Below, one piece after another: positions 9,767-18,468 of a DNA stretch of 64,000 nt. Position 1 is the first letter of the stretch; every line of letters begins with the position of its first letter. Under the pieces are notes generated by a model. That model had not been told where the DNA came from. It ran no database searches and saw only the letters and a program-made list of their open reading frames with translations. Both the position numbers and the translations under genes were made by a program. The stretch is from an uncultured Bacteroidota bacterium (GTDB lineage: Bacteria > Bacteroidota > Bacteroidia > Flavobacteriales > Flavobacteriaceae), in assembly GCA_902619315.1 (NCBI GenBank), contig CACNDW010000003.1:1-64000 (forward strand), given 5' to 3'.

Positions 9767-11146
9767 TTATTCAAGACCTAATTGATCTGTGAGGAATACC
9801 AGTGCAGCCATTGTTGCAGCACCCATCTCCAATTCTCTCTTATTAATTTGGTCAAAAGTATCCATCTCTGAATGATGATGAATGAAATATCTATGTGGGT
9901 CAGTTTTCAAACCTGCTAGAACTTTTGCATTACTTTTAAGTAAACTCACATCTGCACCACTTCCATTATCTCCAAAAAAATGAATAAAGTAAGGACTAAA
10001 ATAGGATTTCCAAGACAAAATTTTATTCAAGTATTTTTCTTTAGTGTCAAAATTAAATCCCAAAGGGCTGAAGCCACCAGTATCAGACTCAAGTGCTAAA
10101 AGGTGTTGCTCTTTATTCTTTTTAACAGTTTGACTGTAAACCTTGGCACCATTCAATCCATTTTCTTCATTGGCAAACAATACTAATCGAATGGTGTTTT
10201 TAGGGCGAAAGTTAATAGAGTTCATTAGTCTCAAGACTTCCATAGACTGAACAACCCCTGCCCCATCATCGTGGGCTCCATCACCTAAATCCCATGAATC
10301 TAGATGGGCACCCACCAAAATGATTTTCTCAGGTGATAACTCCCCTTTAATCTGTGCAATCACATTATAAGACCTTACCTCTGGATAGTTCTTGCAATTT
10401 TGCTTGATAAAAAAACGTAATTTGGGATTCAGAGCAATCATTGAACTTAGTAACTCTGCACCGTTAGTGCTGATCGCTGCAGCAGGAATTCTTTTATTTA
10501 TGGGTAAATTACCATAACTCATCACTCCTGTGTGAGGGTAGTCGTCCAATCTTAAATTTAAAGAGCGAACAATAACAGCCAAAGCACCAAATTTAGCAGC
10601 TTCGGCTGCACCAATGTATCTCTGATCTACGGCACCACTGTAGGCTTCAAAAGTATTGATTAAATCTGCTTCCATTGGACGATTAAAAAAAACAATCTTA
10701 CCCTCAATTTTATCTTTACCCAATAAAGCAAGATCTTCAATTTTTTTGACTTCAACCACATTAGCACGAATTCCTGCAGAAGGTGTTGCAATTGAGCCTC
10801 CTAGGGCACAAATGCTGACGTTTATTGTATTACCCGGGCTAGATTCTATATTTGCGTACTCAAAAGTCCCTCTTACCCACTTGGGAACCATTACTGTTTG
10901 CAACCATACGGAATCCAATTGCAATGCCTCGAGTTCATCTTTAGCCCATTTAATGGCCCTTTCAGCATTCAACGAACCTGACAAGCGGCCACCAATTTGA
11001 TTGGTTAGATGATTTAACCAATCATAACTTTTTCCTTGAGTCAGCACCTGGCGATAGATCTCCTTGATTTGGGTATTTATTACCTCATCATTTTGAGCGT
11101 GAACTGAAAAACTGCTGCACAATAATAATAGCAATAATTTTCTCAT
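9767..11146 (-). CDS. Secreted M28-family zinc aminopeptidase/carboxypeptidase
   Basis: An exported metallopeptidase. The frame opens at a TTG (11152), but the first ATG, at 11146, gives a clean signal peptide MRKLLLLLLCSSFSVHA and is the start I chose. A PA-type insert lies in the middle, followed by the peptidase core with zinc and catalytic motifs: VGAHLDSWDLGDGAHDDGAG (His and Asp ligands), FANEENGLNGAK (catalytic Glu pair), ESDTGG, and a final HHHSEMDTFD with the last His ligand. It resembles plasma glutamate carboxypeptidase-type enzymes of Bacteroidota. It probably degrades peptides in the periplasm. The gene lies only a few bases after the NtrC-like regulator. Confidence 0.93.
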   Translation of the reverse strand: MRKLLLLLLCSSFSVHAQNDEVINTQIKEIYRQVLTQGKSYDWLNHLTNQIGGRLSGSLNAERAIKWAKDELEALQLDSVWLQTVMVPKWVRGTFEYANIESSPGNTINVSICALGGSIATPSAGIRANVVEVKKIEDLALLGKDKIEGKIVFFNRPMEADLINTFEAYSGAVDQRYIGAAEAAKFGALAVIVRSLNLRLDDYPHTGVMSYGNLPINKRIPAAAISTNGAELLSSMIALNPKLRFFIKQNCKNYPEVRSYNVIAQIKGELSPEKIILVGAHLDSWDLGDGAHDDGAGVVQSMEVLRLMNSINFRPKNTIRLVLFANEENGLNGAKVYSQTVKKNKEQHLLALESDTGGFSPLGFNFDTKEKYLNKILSWKSYFSPYFIHFFGDNGSGADVSLLKSNAKVLAGLKTDPHRYFIHHHSEMDTFDQINKRELEMGAATMAALVFLTDQLGLE

Positions 11147-11152
11147 AATCAA

Positions 11153-12325
11153 TTAAAGTTTAGATTTAGCAGCAAATTGTTGGATATCATCTACAGTGAC
11201 AGGGTTTGATCCCAAGATCATAAGTCTTTCAACAACATTTTTAAGCTCGCGTATATTACCAGTCCATGGATAATCCATCAATTGAGTAATGGCACCTTTA
11301 GAAAAGGTTTTTCTATCCATACCCTGTTCGTTCATAAGACTATCTGTGAAGTAATCCACCAATATTGGAATGTCAACTTTTCTTTCTTCAAGTGAAGGAA
11401 CTTTAATAAGGATTACAGCTAAACGGTGATAGAGATCCTCCCGAAATTTTCCGTTATCAATTTCATTATTCAAATTCTTATTGGTGGCGGCGATAACACG
11501 AACATTTACCTTTATGTCTTTTTCTCCTCCCACTCTTTGAATTTTGTTTTCTTGAAGTGCTCTCAATACTTTGGCTTGAGCTGCTAGGCTCATATCCGCC
11601 ACTTCATCTAAAAATAGTGTACCTCCATTGGCAATTTCAAACTTTCCTGGACGATCTTTAACTGCAGATGTAAAAGCTCCTTTTATATGACCAAAGAGTT
11701 CACTTTCAATCAAATCGGCAGGAATAGCAGCACAATTAACTTCTACAAAAGGAGCTCCAGTCCGATTACTTTTTAGATGTAGGTGATGAGCTACGAGTTC
11801 TTTGCCAGTTCCATTTTCTCCTGTAATCAATACCCTAGCCTCTGTTGGGGCTACCTTTTCTATCAAATTGTGAATCTCATTAATCTGGGGTGAATCACCA
11901 ACCATCTGGTACCTTTTAGCAATTCGTTTTTTAAGATTTTTATTCTCTAATACTAAATTCTTTATTTGCAAAGCATTCCTGACAGCTGTAAGCAATCGAT
12001 TCAAGTCCGGTGGTTTGGAAATAAAATCATAAGCTCCTGACTTCATAGCTTCAACCGCAGTGGAGACATTTCCATGACCAGTCAACATAATGAATGGGAT
12101 ATTAATGCCATTTTCCCTGGCTTTTTGTAAAACCTCTACACCATCCATTTTAGGCATTTTTATATCACAAAGTACTAAGTCGAAATCCTCCTTATCAAGT
12201 GTGATTAGTCCTAATTTACCATCCTCACATTGTGTGATTTGATAGTCCTTGCTTTCTTCTTCTAAAATTCGGATTAGTACTCTTCTAATGGGTTCTTCAT
12301 CCTCAATCAATAATATTTTTTTCAT
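11153..12325 (-). CDS. Sigma-54-type response regulator lacking an HTH domain (NtrC-like)
   Basis: A two-component response regulator with a receiver domain (residues 1-118; phospho-acceptor D54, T82, K104) and a sigma-54-type AAA+ ATPase domain (about 143-370; Walker A GENGTGKE 169-176, Walker B LFLDE 237-241, REDLYHRL). Two features are odd. The sigma-54 contact loop reads GAFTSA (216-221) instead of GAFTGA. The protein stops at residue 390, soon after the AAA+ lid, with no Fis-type helix-turn-helix. It may therefore act from solution. Its start overlaps the mscS stop by 4 bases (ATGA). No histidine kinase is nearby. Confidence 0.93.
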   Translation of the reverse strand: MKKILLIEDEEPIRRVLIRILEEESKDYQITQCEDGKLGLITLDKEDFDLVLCDIKMPKMDGVEVLQKARENGINIPFIMLTGHGNVSTAVEAMKSGAYDFISKPPDLNRLLTAVRNALQIKNLVLENKNLKKRIAKRYQMVGDSPQINEIHNLIEKVAPTEARVLITGENGTGKELVAHHLHLKSNRTGAPFVEVNCAAIPADLIESELFGHIKGAFTSAVKDRPGKFEIANGGTLFLDEVADMSLAAQAKVLRALQENKIQRVGGEKDIKVNVRVIAATNKNLNNEIDNGKFREDLYHRLAVILIKVPSLEERKVDIPILVDYFTDSLMNEQGMDRKTFSKGAITQLMDYPWTGNIRELKNVVERLMILGSNPVTVDDIQQFAAKSKL

Positions 12326-13161
12326 TTGGTTTCCAAGGTATTATTTTTAAGTGTAACTACCCTTTGTGGAAATGGTATTTCGATATTAGACGCCTTTAGT
12401 TTTTCAAAAATCTTAAACCTGAGATCACTTTTGACAAGATTGGCCTCAAAGCTTTTATTCATAGAAAAGAAAAGTCGGAACATCAATGCACTATCTCCAA
12501 AATCGTCAAAAAGCAGAAATGGTTCCGGTTTAGCCAAAACCTTGGGGTGGTCATTAGTAATCTGTATTACTGTATCCTTTAACAATTGAATATCAGTATT
12601 GTAGGCCACTCCAAAATGGATTGACTCTTTGGTTAAAGTCCCATTTTCAGTCCAGTTATAAAGAATTGAAGTCAAGAATTTATGATTGGGAATTATCAAT
12701 ACTTTATTGTCTCTTGTCACTGCTCTTGTGGTTCTCAACATAATATTTTCGACTCTTCCCACCTGACCATCTAATTGTATTATGTCTCCTACATGAACTG
12801 TTTGGTCCGCCAATATAGATATCCCTGAAAAAACATCTTGGATTAAAGTTTGCAATGCTAAGCTAACTCCCACCAATAGTGCTGCGGATGCCGCAAAAAT
12901 TGTGCTTACTTTTACCCCAACATTGTCTAAAGTAATTAAAATTACAATCAGGTAAATCAGATAGTTGAAAAACGATAAAATACCCCTAAACTTGAGTTTA
13001 GTTTCATTGTTAAGCGTTTTAAATACAATACGTCGAAATACCTTAAGGAATAAATAAGTAATTACAAAAACACCAATAATGATTAAAATAGATTTCGGCG
13101 ATAGTACTATATCACCACCCATCTCTATGTTATAGTTAAAGAAATCAGTTATTTTTTGCAT
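12322..13161 (-). CDS. Small-conductance mechanosensitive channel (MscS family)
   Basis: An inner-membrane channel that opens under membrane tension to release osmolytes. The 279 aa protein has three N-terminal helices, a pore-lining TM3 rich in Ala/Gly/Ser (STIFAASAALLVGVSLALQTLIQDVFSGISIL) and a cytoplasmic beta domain starting VGDIIQLDGQVGRVENI. The sequence IIPNHKFLTSILYNWTENG marks the vestibule. Its length is close to E. coli MscS. It is coupled to the downstream response regulator by a 4-base overlap, an unusual pairing that may link osmotic stress and signalling; that link is inference. Confidence 0.93.
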   Translation of the reverse strand: MQKITDFFNYNIEMGGDIVLSPKSILIIIGVFVITYLFLKVFRRIVFKTLNNETKLKFRGILSFFNYLIYLIVILITLDNVGVKVSTIFAASAALLVGVSLALQTLIQDVFSGISILADQTVHVGDIIQLDGQVGRVENIMLRTTRAVTRDNKVLIIPNHKFLTSILYNWTENGTLTKESIHFGVAYNTDIQLLKDTVIQITNDHPKVLAKPEPFLLFDDFGDSALMFRLFFSMNKSFEANLVKSDLRFKIFEKLKASNIEIPFPQRVVTLKNNTLETK

Positions 13162-13183
13162 GAAATTAAATCGATGCTAATAT

Positions 13184-13222
13184 AACACAAAAACAAAACC
13201 CACCCTTATTTCTAAGGATGGG
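13184..13222 (-). terminator. Rho-independent terminator for dnaJ (second hairpin)
   Basis: On the minus strand CCCATCCTTA pairs with TAAGGGTGGG (one G-U pair) across a GAAA tetraloop (stems 13213-13222 and 13199-13208). A T-rich tail follows (TTTTGTTTTTGTG). It lies between the dnaJ stop and the mscS start. Confidence 0.8.
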
Positions 13223-13239
13223 AAAAAATTGCTATGAAA

Positions 13240-13268
13240 AAGAAATAACACTAAAGAAAGTTAGTGTT
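13240..13268 (-). terminator. First hairpin downstream of dnaJ
   Basis: AACACTAA (13247-13254) and TTAGTGTT (13261-13268) form a perfect 8-bp stem with a 6-base loop. On the minus strand it is followed by ATTTCTTTTT. It stands 35 bases past the dnaJ stop and just before the stronger terminator, so the pair acts as tandem hairpins. Confidence 0.6.
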
Positions 13269-13303
13269 GTTCAAATATAAATATTTTTTCTTAGAATGGG
13301 TAT

Positions 13304-14419
13304 TTATGCGAACATGTCCTTAACCTTTTCGAAAAATGATTTATCGGACTTGTCTGGACTAGGGGTGAAATTATCATCTTCAAGCATTTTTTGAAAAAAT
13401 TGCTTTTGTTCTTTATTTAAAGTTTTTGGGGTCCAAACATTGACATGAACCAAAAGATCTCCCTTTCCATATCCATTCAAGTCAGGTAATCCCTTACCTC
13501 TCAACCTTAATGTTTTCCCAGACTGTATACCAGACTCAAGTTTGATCCTGACTTTTCCTTCCAATAAATTAATTTCTCTGGATACACCCAAAGCAGCTTC
13601 GGCTATGCTTATGTATAGGTCAAAATGTAAGTGATTTCCCTCTCGGACAAAATTGTCATCCGTACTTTCCTCAATTAAAACTAACAAATCTCCAGTTATC
13701 CCATTACCAATGGCCTCATTGCCTTTTCCAGCCACTTTCAATTGCATACCTTCTTCTACCCCGGCAGGAATTTTTATGGATACCGCTTCTTCTCGTTCAA
13801 CCATGCCATTGGCATCACTTCCAGCGGGCCGATTTGATATAATTTGCCCACTTCCATTACATTTGGGACAAGTAGATGCACTTTGCATCCTTCCAAGGAT
13901 TGTATTGGTAACTCTCATTACTTGACCTTTTCCTTCACAAGTTCTGCAAGTATCATAACTCACTCCTGGAGCTTGAACTTTTCTTCTAACTTTAATTTTC
14001 TTTTCCACACCATGGGCAACCTCTTTAATACTCAACTGTACTCTGATTCTGAGGTTCCCTCCTTTTGATTTATACTGTGATTGGCCAAAACCACTAAAGC
14101 CACCACCACCAAAAGCGCTCCCAAAAATATCTCCGAATTGACTGAAAATATCTTCCATATTCATACCTCCTCCTCCAAAACCGCCAGACTCAAAAGCAGA
14201 ATGCCCAAACTGGTCGTACTGCGATTTCTTTTGAGGATCACTCAAGACCTCATAAGCCTCTGCTGCCTTTTTGAAATTAGCTTCAGCTTCTTTATCACCA
14301 GGGTTTTTATCTGGATGAAATTCTATCGCCTTTTTGCGATAAGCCTTTTTAATTTCATTTGCTGACGCACCCTTTGATAGGCCCAAAATTTTATAAAAAT
14401 CTTCTTTCATATGGGTCAT
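13304..14419 (-). CDS. dnaJ: Chaperone DnaJ (Hsp40) with only half of the usual zinc motifs
   Basis: A co-chaperone that delivers substrates to DnaK and stimulates its ATPase. The order is J domain (HPD at 35-37), Gly/Phe-rich linker (about 75-115), zinc-finger region, then two beta-sandwich substrate domains. Only two CxxCxGxG motifs are present (C158-C161 and C184-C187); the first and fourth motifs of canonical DnaJ are replaced by non-cysteine sequence, leaving a single zinc centre. The ATG at 14419 overlaps the grpE stop (ATGA). A second ATG at 14410 ([10 protein letters not shown]) matches family starts better. It is in operon with grpE; dnaK is not in the window. Confidence 0.96.
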   Translation of the reverse strand: MTHMKEDFYKILGLSKGASANEIKKAYRKKAIEFHPDKNPGDKEAEANFKKAAEAYEVLSDPQKKSQYDQFGHSAFESGGFGGGGMNMEDIFSQFGDIFGSAFGGGGFSGFGQSQYKSKGGNLRIRVQLSIKEVAHGVEKKIKVRRKVQAPGVSYDTCRTCEGKGQVMRVTNTILGRMQSASTCPKCNGSGQIISNRPAGSDANGMVEREEAVSIKIPAGVEEGMQLKVAGKGNEAIGNGITGDLLVLIEESTDDNFVREGNHLHFDLYISIAEAALGVSREINLLEGKVRIKLESGIQSGKTLRLRGKGLPDLNGYGKGDLLVHVNVWTPKTLNKEQKQFFQKMLEDDNFTPSPDKSDKSFFEKVKDMFA

Positions 14420-14940
14420 TGTCCTACGACGACCTTGGGGAATCTTATTATTTTATCTCCAAGTTTATATCCTTTTTCAGTCACGTCTATTATTTTACCT
14501 TTTTGATCATCATCTGAGGGAATTAGTGTGATCGCCTCGTGTATTTCTGAATCAAATGTGTCACCTATGTTAGTTTCAGTAACATTCAATCCATTCCCTT
14601 TTAGAACATCTGCCAATTTGTTGTTGATTAAAACGAATCCCTCAATGGACTTTTTTTCCTCCTCAGGAGTTTGATTGATGGCCCGTTCCATATCATCTAA
14701 AATTGGCAATATGGCACTAATAACCTCTTGACCGGCGGTTTTAAAAAGTTCTATGCGTTCTTTGGAAGTTCTTTTCTTAAAATTTTCAAACTCTGCAAAC
14801 AAACGTAGGTACTTTTCTTTCTCCTGATCTAGGTTTCCACTCAATTCCTCAATCTTTTTTGAAATGTCTGTCTTAACGGATTTTTTATTGACAGTGGTTT
14901 TTTTTCCTTTAGCCTTGGCTTTAGATGGTTTATTTACCAT
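14416..14940 (-). CDS. grpE: Nucleotide exchange factor GrpE
   Basis: GrpE drives ADP release from DnaK. A lysine-rich disordered N-terminus is followed by a long coiled coil ([40 protein letters not shown]) and the C-terminal beta domain ending [19 protein letters not shown]. The frame is open to an ATG at 14976, which would overlap the upstream epimerase gene. The ATG at 14940 follows a 12-base poly-A run, a typical Bacteroidota leader, so I chose it (174 aa). It is translationally coupled to dnaJ through ATGA. Confidence 0.96.
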   Translation of the reverse strand: MVNKPSKAKAKGKKTTVNKKSVKTDISKKIEELSGNLDQEKEKYLRLFAEFENFKKRTSKERIELFKTAGQEVISAILPILDDMERAINQTPEEEKKSIEGFVLINNKLADVLKGNGLNVTETNIGDTFDSEIHEAITLIPSDDDQKGKIIDVTEKGYKLGDKIIRFPKVVVGQ

Positions 14941-14966
14941 TTTTTTTTTTTTAATATTATTCAAAT

Positions 14967-15911
14967 TTACTGCCAACTGGCTTTTTTTGTCAAATTGTCA
15001 TTCTTTTTTTTAAGGATATCGTTTAGTGCCGGCTGTAAATATGGGAATTGGAATTTGAATCCTTTTGACAAAATCAGTTTAGCACTGACTCTATGACTAC
15101 CTAAAATCAAAAGAGAGCGTTCTCCCATAAACAATTGCAAAAAAAAGGCAGGAATATTGGGTAAAAAAACTGGGCGTTTCAAAGTTCTCCCTATTTCTTT
15201 TATCAAGTTAGTTTGTGAAATGGGATTCGGAGCAACAGCATTAAAAGTTCCCTCCCACCCATCATCAACTGCCCTAAAAAACAATCGTGACAAATCATCA
15301 ATATGAATCCAACTTTGCCACTGCTTACCAGAAGCGAAAGCTGTTCCCAAAAAAAGTTTTACCGGAGGAGTCAACTTAGACAATAAACCTCCCTCTTTAG
15401 CCAAAACCAAACCGATTCTAAAAATTGATAAATTTATTGAGTTTTTGGATAAAGCCTCTGATTCTTGCTCCCATGCATAAGTTACTTTTTGTAAAAAATT
15501 TTCTTGTGAAAGAGGACTATTTTCTTCATGAATATCATCTATACTATTTGGGTAAATCCCAATGGCTCCTGCACAACAAATACTTTTCATTTTTATGTTT
15601 AGTTGATCCAGGGTCTTTTTTAATAGTCGAGTACTATTCAACCTACTATCCAAAATAACCTCTTTGTTCTTAGTTGTCCAAGGTTTAGAAATATTTGCTC
15701 CGGCCAAATGAATTAGGGTATCTACTCCTTCGAAGCAACTATCATCAATCTCATCTTTTTCAGGATTCCAAAAAAAGCCTTTGAGGCTTTCAGAATTAAT
15801 GCATTCCTCTTTTCGAGTAGTTAAAAAATGAATGCTGATTTTACGTCGCTTAGCATGGTTAATTAAGTTTTTACCAATCAGTCCCGTAGCTCCGGTAATC
15901 AATAACTTCAT
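14967..15911 (-). CDS. TIGR01777-type SDR epimerase (YfcH-like)
   Basis: An NAD(P)-binding extended SDR protein. The Rossmann motif is TGATGLIGKNL (residues 7-17); LIHLAGANISKPWT and the C-terminal DUF1731-like segment (FLQLFMGERSLLILGSHRVSAKLILSKGFKFQFPYL) place it in the YfcH/TIGR01777 family of putative nucleoside-diphosphate-sugar epimerases. No substrate is established for this family. It lies between mnmD (21 bases) and grpE on the minus strand and may be read in one transcript with them. Confidence 0.9.
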   Translation of the reverse strand: MKLLITGATGLIGKNLINHAKRRKISIHFLTTRKEECINSESLKGFFWNPEKDEIDDSCFEGVDTLIHLAGANISKPWTTKNKEVILDSRLNSTRLLKKTLDQLNIKMKSICCAGAIGIYPNSIDDIHEENSPLSQENFLQKVTYAWEQESEALSKNSINLSIFRIGLVLAKEGGLLSKLTPPVKLFLGTAFASGKQWQSWIHIDDLSRLFFRAVDDGWEGTFNAVAPNPISQTNLIKEIGRTLKRPVFLPNIPAFFLQLFMGERSLLILGSHRVSAKLILSKGFKFQFPYLQPALNDILKKKNDNLTKKASWQ

Positions 15912-15932
15912 TTGTTTTTTTTCAAAAATAAA

Positions 15933-16607
15933 CTAAACCTTTTTTATGGCTCTTAACATTTCTCTTTTTCCAGGAGGTCCCTCTAATCGCTCAAGCCAAA
16001 AACCTATTTTTTCCAGAATTCTTCTAACCGATCCTTTAGCACAGTAACTAACCCAAACTCCGCCTGGCGCTAGTATGTCATGACATTTTTGAAGGGCAGT
16101 TTCATGCCACATCTCCGGTTGAGCGTGATAACCAAATGCATCGTAATACAAAACATCAAATTGATTATCAAAATCCAGAGTAAAGAAATCTCCTTTAATT
16201 TTTTTAAATAAAAATTCTTTTTGAAGTAGGCTTCCACCCCAATCCACCATGTGTAATTGGTCAAAAAAGTGCTTATGTTCAGAATCAGGGAGCACATCTT
16301 GCATATCTAGAGATTTAACTTCTTCAAAGGATAAGGGATATTTTTCGACAGCAAAATACTCACAAGATATTTTGTGATCAACAACAAAAATATAGCTTAG
16401 GTATGCATTCAATCCTGTACCCAATCCCATCTCAAAAATTTTTGGGGACATTTGTTTATTTTGACTTGACCAATGAGCTAAACCTTTATTTATATATACA
16501 TAATCTGACTCTGTTATAGCACCTTTTTTGGAGTGATAGATCTCATTAAATTGCTCCGAATAGAATGATGGTGATCCATCTTCTGTTGTGATTCTTATCC
16601 TTTTCAT
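15933..16607 (-). CDS. mnmD: tRNA wobble-uridine methyltransferase MnmD (MnmC1-type)
   Basis: A stand-alone SAM-dependent methyltransferase that completes mnm5s2U34 in tRNA, corresponding to the methyltransferase half of E. coli MnmC. It has the conserved N-terminus TEDGSPSFYSEQFNEIYHS, the SAM-binding FEMGLGTGLNAYLS and the DUF752 signature YDAFGYHAQPEMWHETALQKC. The C-terminal segment CAKGSVRRILEKIGFWLERLEGPPGKREML is also diagnostic. At 224 aa, no FAD-dependent oxidase domain is fused, as is usual in Bacteroidota. It is divergent from ilvE. Confidence 0.93.
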   Translation of the reverse strand: MKRIRITTEDGSPSFYSEQFNEIYHSKKGAITESDYVYINKGLAHWSSQNKQMSPKIFEMGLGTGLNAYLSYIFVVDHKISCEYFAVEKYPLSFEEVKSLDMQDVLPDSEHKHFFDQLHMVDWGGSLLQKEFLFKKIKGDFFTLDFDNQFDVLYYDAFGYHAQPEMWHETALQKCHDILAPGGVWVSYCAKGSVRRILEKIGFWLERLEGPPGKREMLRAIKKV

Positions 16608-16743
16608 TGTTTAAACTCATTAAATCTGTATCAAAAAAATTGTTGACAAACCATATTAAAATTATTTTTAAGAAAATAAATAAAATTAAAAGTTTAGATT
16701 TTAAAAATCCTCGGCTTTTAGAAAGTTTTAAAAGTAAAAAAAG

Positions 16744-16751
16744 TAATTTTG
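16744..16751 (+). promoter_or_regulatory. Putative -7 promoter element of ilvE
   Basis: TAATTTTG matches the Bacteroidota -7 consensus TAnnTTTG exactly and ends 17 bases before the chosen ilvE ATG, implying a very short leader. No convincing -33 TTTG was seen. Confidence 0.45.
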
Positions 16752-16768
16752 AAAATATTTTACATAGA

Positions 16769-17815
16769 ATGAAAATAGAGAAAGCTTCTGCTTCTAATTT
16801 GGACAATGTGGATTTTGAAAATTTGACTTTTGGGTCTGTTTTTACTGATCACATGTTTGTATGTGAATACAAAAATGGAAAATGGCAGACACCTGAAGTC
16901 CTTCCCTATAAGTCCCTTTCTTTTGAACCATCAATGAGTGTGCTTCATTATGGGCAAGCTGTTTTTGAAGGTATGAAAGCTTACAAAGACGATCATGGTA
17001 AAGTATGGCTTTTTAGGCCCGATCAAAATTTTAAACGCATCAATCGTTCTGCTGAGAGGCTTCAAATTCCAACTTTCCCTGAAGACTTTTTTTTTAAAGG
17101 CTTGAGATCATTACTTGATTTAGACAAGGAATGGATAAAGCCCGGAATTGGAAATTCTCTCTATGTTCGTCCTTTTGTTTTTTCAAGTCAAGCTTGTGTT
17201 CAGGCTTCTCCATCATTGGAATATACTTTTATAATCATTTGTTGTCCTGTAAAGGCCTATTATGGAGGAGAAGTGAATGTCTTAATTGCAGAGGAGTTTA
17301 GCAGAGCAGCTGACGGAGGAATAGGTTACACAAAAGCTGCAGGGAACTATGCCGCCCAATTTTATCCAACTGCATTGGCACAAAAAAAAGGGTATCAGCA
17401 GATTGTATGGACTGATGCCAAATCCCATGAGTTCCTTGAAGAAGCAGGAACTATGAATATTTTTTTTAGAATTGATAATAAACTCTTAACTGCACCAACC
17501 AATGATCGAATACTAGACGGGGTTACACGAAAAAGTGTCATACAAATCGCCAGAGATTCTGGAATTGAGGTAGAGGTTCGTCCCATAAGAATTGATGAGA
17601 TCGTAGATGCCTCCAAAAACAATTCTTTGAAAGAAATGTTTGGAAGCGGAACAGCTGTTGTAATCAATCCCATTAAAAGTTTTGGATACAAAGGGGTAAA
17701 CTACAAACTTCCAAAACTGGAGGACTCAGTTGCAAAACAACTGAAGGATAAAATAATGTCTATACAATATAATCTTTCCGAGGACCCATATGGATGGCGT
17801 GTTCCTATAGATTAA
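16769..17815 (+). CDS. ilvE: Branched-chain amino acid aminotransferase
   Basis: A PLP-dependent class IV transaminase that interconverts Leu/Ile/Val with their 2-oxo acids. Visible are SVLHYGQAVFEGMKAY, the PLP-lysine region YTKAAGNYAAQFYP, the QIVWTDAKSHEFLEEAGTMNIFF stretch and the phosphate-binding FGSGTAVV. The frame is open upstream to a TTG at 16607, but that extension is Lys/Ile-rich and unlike the family; the ATG at 16769 (MKIEKASASNLDNVDFENL) gives a normal 348 aa enzyme and follows a promoter-like element. Its 3' end overlaps the convergent MazG-like gene by 4 bases. Confidence 0.95.
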   Translation: MKIEKASASNLDNVDFENLTFGSVFTDHMFVCEYKNGKWQTPEVLPYKSLSFEPSMSVLHYGQAVFEGMKAYKDDHGKVWLFRPDQNFKRINRSAERLQIPTFPEDFFFKGLRSLLDLDKEWIKPGIGNSLYVRPFVFSSQACVQASPSLEYTFIIICCPVKAYYGGEVNVLIAEEFSRAADGGIGYTKAAGNYAAQFYPTALAQKKGYQQIVWTDAKSHEFLEEAGTMNIFFRIDNKLLTAPTNDRILDGVTRKSVIQIARDSGIEVEVRPIRIDEIVDASKNNSLKEMFGSGTAVVINPIKSFGYKGVNYKLPKLEDSVAKQLKDKIMSIQYNLSEDPYGWRVPID

Positions 17816-18204
17816 TATTTATATAATATAGATTTAATGTCTGGTTTAAAGTAATTTGGGCCTTTAAGTACCTTTCCGTCTTCACGATAAATAGGTTTGC
17901 CGTCATCACCTAACTTGCTCATATTACTTCTTTGAATTTCATTAAAAACCTCTGTGATTTTGTATTGCATACCGTGAGAGAGTATAGTTCCACACAAAAT
18001 ATAGAGCATGTCTCCCAGAGCATCGGCAACTTCAACAAGGTCGTTTTTTTGGGCTGCATCTAGATATTCTTCGTTTTCTTCTTTCATCAGTTTGTACCTT
18101 AAAAGTACGGTTTGACTTGGAATATTTGCAATGGGTGAGTCAGCCGATTCTATACCAAAAGCATTGTGGAATTCAGCAACTGCATTTAATTCATTTTTAA
18201 TCAT
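17812..18204 (-). CDS. MazG-like nucleotide pyrophosphohydrolase
   Basis: A 130 aa all-alpha protein of the MazG/HisE superfamily that hydrolyses nucleoside triphosphates or related pyrophosphates. The metal-binding ExxE...ExxD pattern is visible as KEENEEYLDAAQKNDLVEVADALGDMLYI. The C-terminal stretch SNMSKLGDDGKPIYREDGKVLKGPNYFKPD is shared with phosphoribosyl-ATP pyrophosphohydrolase-like house-cleaning enzymes of Bacteroidota. Its exact substrate is unknown. It is convergent with ilvE and divergent from the small membrane protein gene. Confidence 0.87.
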   Translation of the reverse strand: MIKNELNAVAEFHNAFGIESADSPIANIPSQTVLLRYKLMKEENEEYLDAAQKNDLVEVADALGDMLYILCGTILSHGMQYKITEVFNEIQRSNMSKLGDDGKPIYREDGKVLKGPNYFKPDIKSILYKY

Positions 18205-18206
18205 TT

Positions 18207-18214
18207 TATATTTG
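18207..18214 (+). promoter_or_regulatory. Possible -7 promoter element before the small membrane protein
   Basis: TATATTTG matches TAnnTTTG exactly and lies 53 bases before the ATG at 18268, in the divergent gap. It has no clear -33 partner. Confidence 0.35.
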
Positions 18215-18267
18215 ATGTGAAGTTAAAAGAGGTCAATGTTTTTTTCTAATTTAGGGAAAATATAAAA

Positions 18268-18459
18268 ATGTTCAGTCAAGGACAACTCTTATTTGCTGTT
18301 ATATTTGTAATTGGTTTCGTGATACTGATGGTATTCTCCTACAAAAAGGATTCCAAAAATCATAATCTACATTACAGAGGAAGTATAAAAATATTTTTTG
18401 CATTTATACTCGTCATAGGGGTCCTTTTTCTAATCAAGTTCTTTACACAGAATTCATAA
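18268..18459 (+). CDS. Small two-helix membrane protein, unknown function
   Basis: A 63 aa protein with two hydrophobic helices (about residues 5-24 and 40-58) joined by a basic, polar loop (YKKDSKNHNLHYRGSIK), which by the positive-inside rule should be cytoplasmic. It lies 9 bases before fluC and is probably co-transcribed with it. I do not recognise a family. The tight linkage to a fluoride channel and the clean two-helix layout make it likely to be a real gene. Confidence 0.75.
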   Translation: MFSQGQLLFAVIFVIGFVILMVFSYKKDSKNHNLHYRGSIKIFFAFILVIGVLFLIKFFTQNS

Positions 18460-18468
18460 TTAAAAAAA

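Noticed and set aside
16607..16768. 54-residue N-terminal extension of IlvE
   Set aside because: Starts with TTG, is Lys/Ile-rich and lies outside the family length; a promoter-like element lies inside it.
18205..18267. Fluoride riboswitch before the fluC unit
   Set aside because: No conserved crcB-motif sequence or pseudoknot could be found in the short gap.
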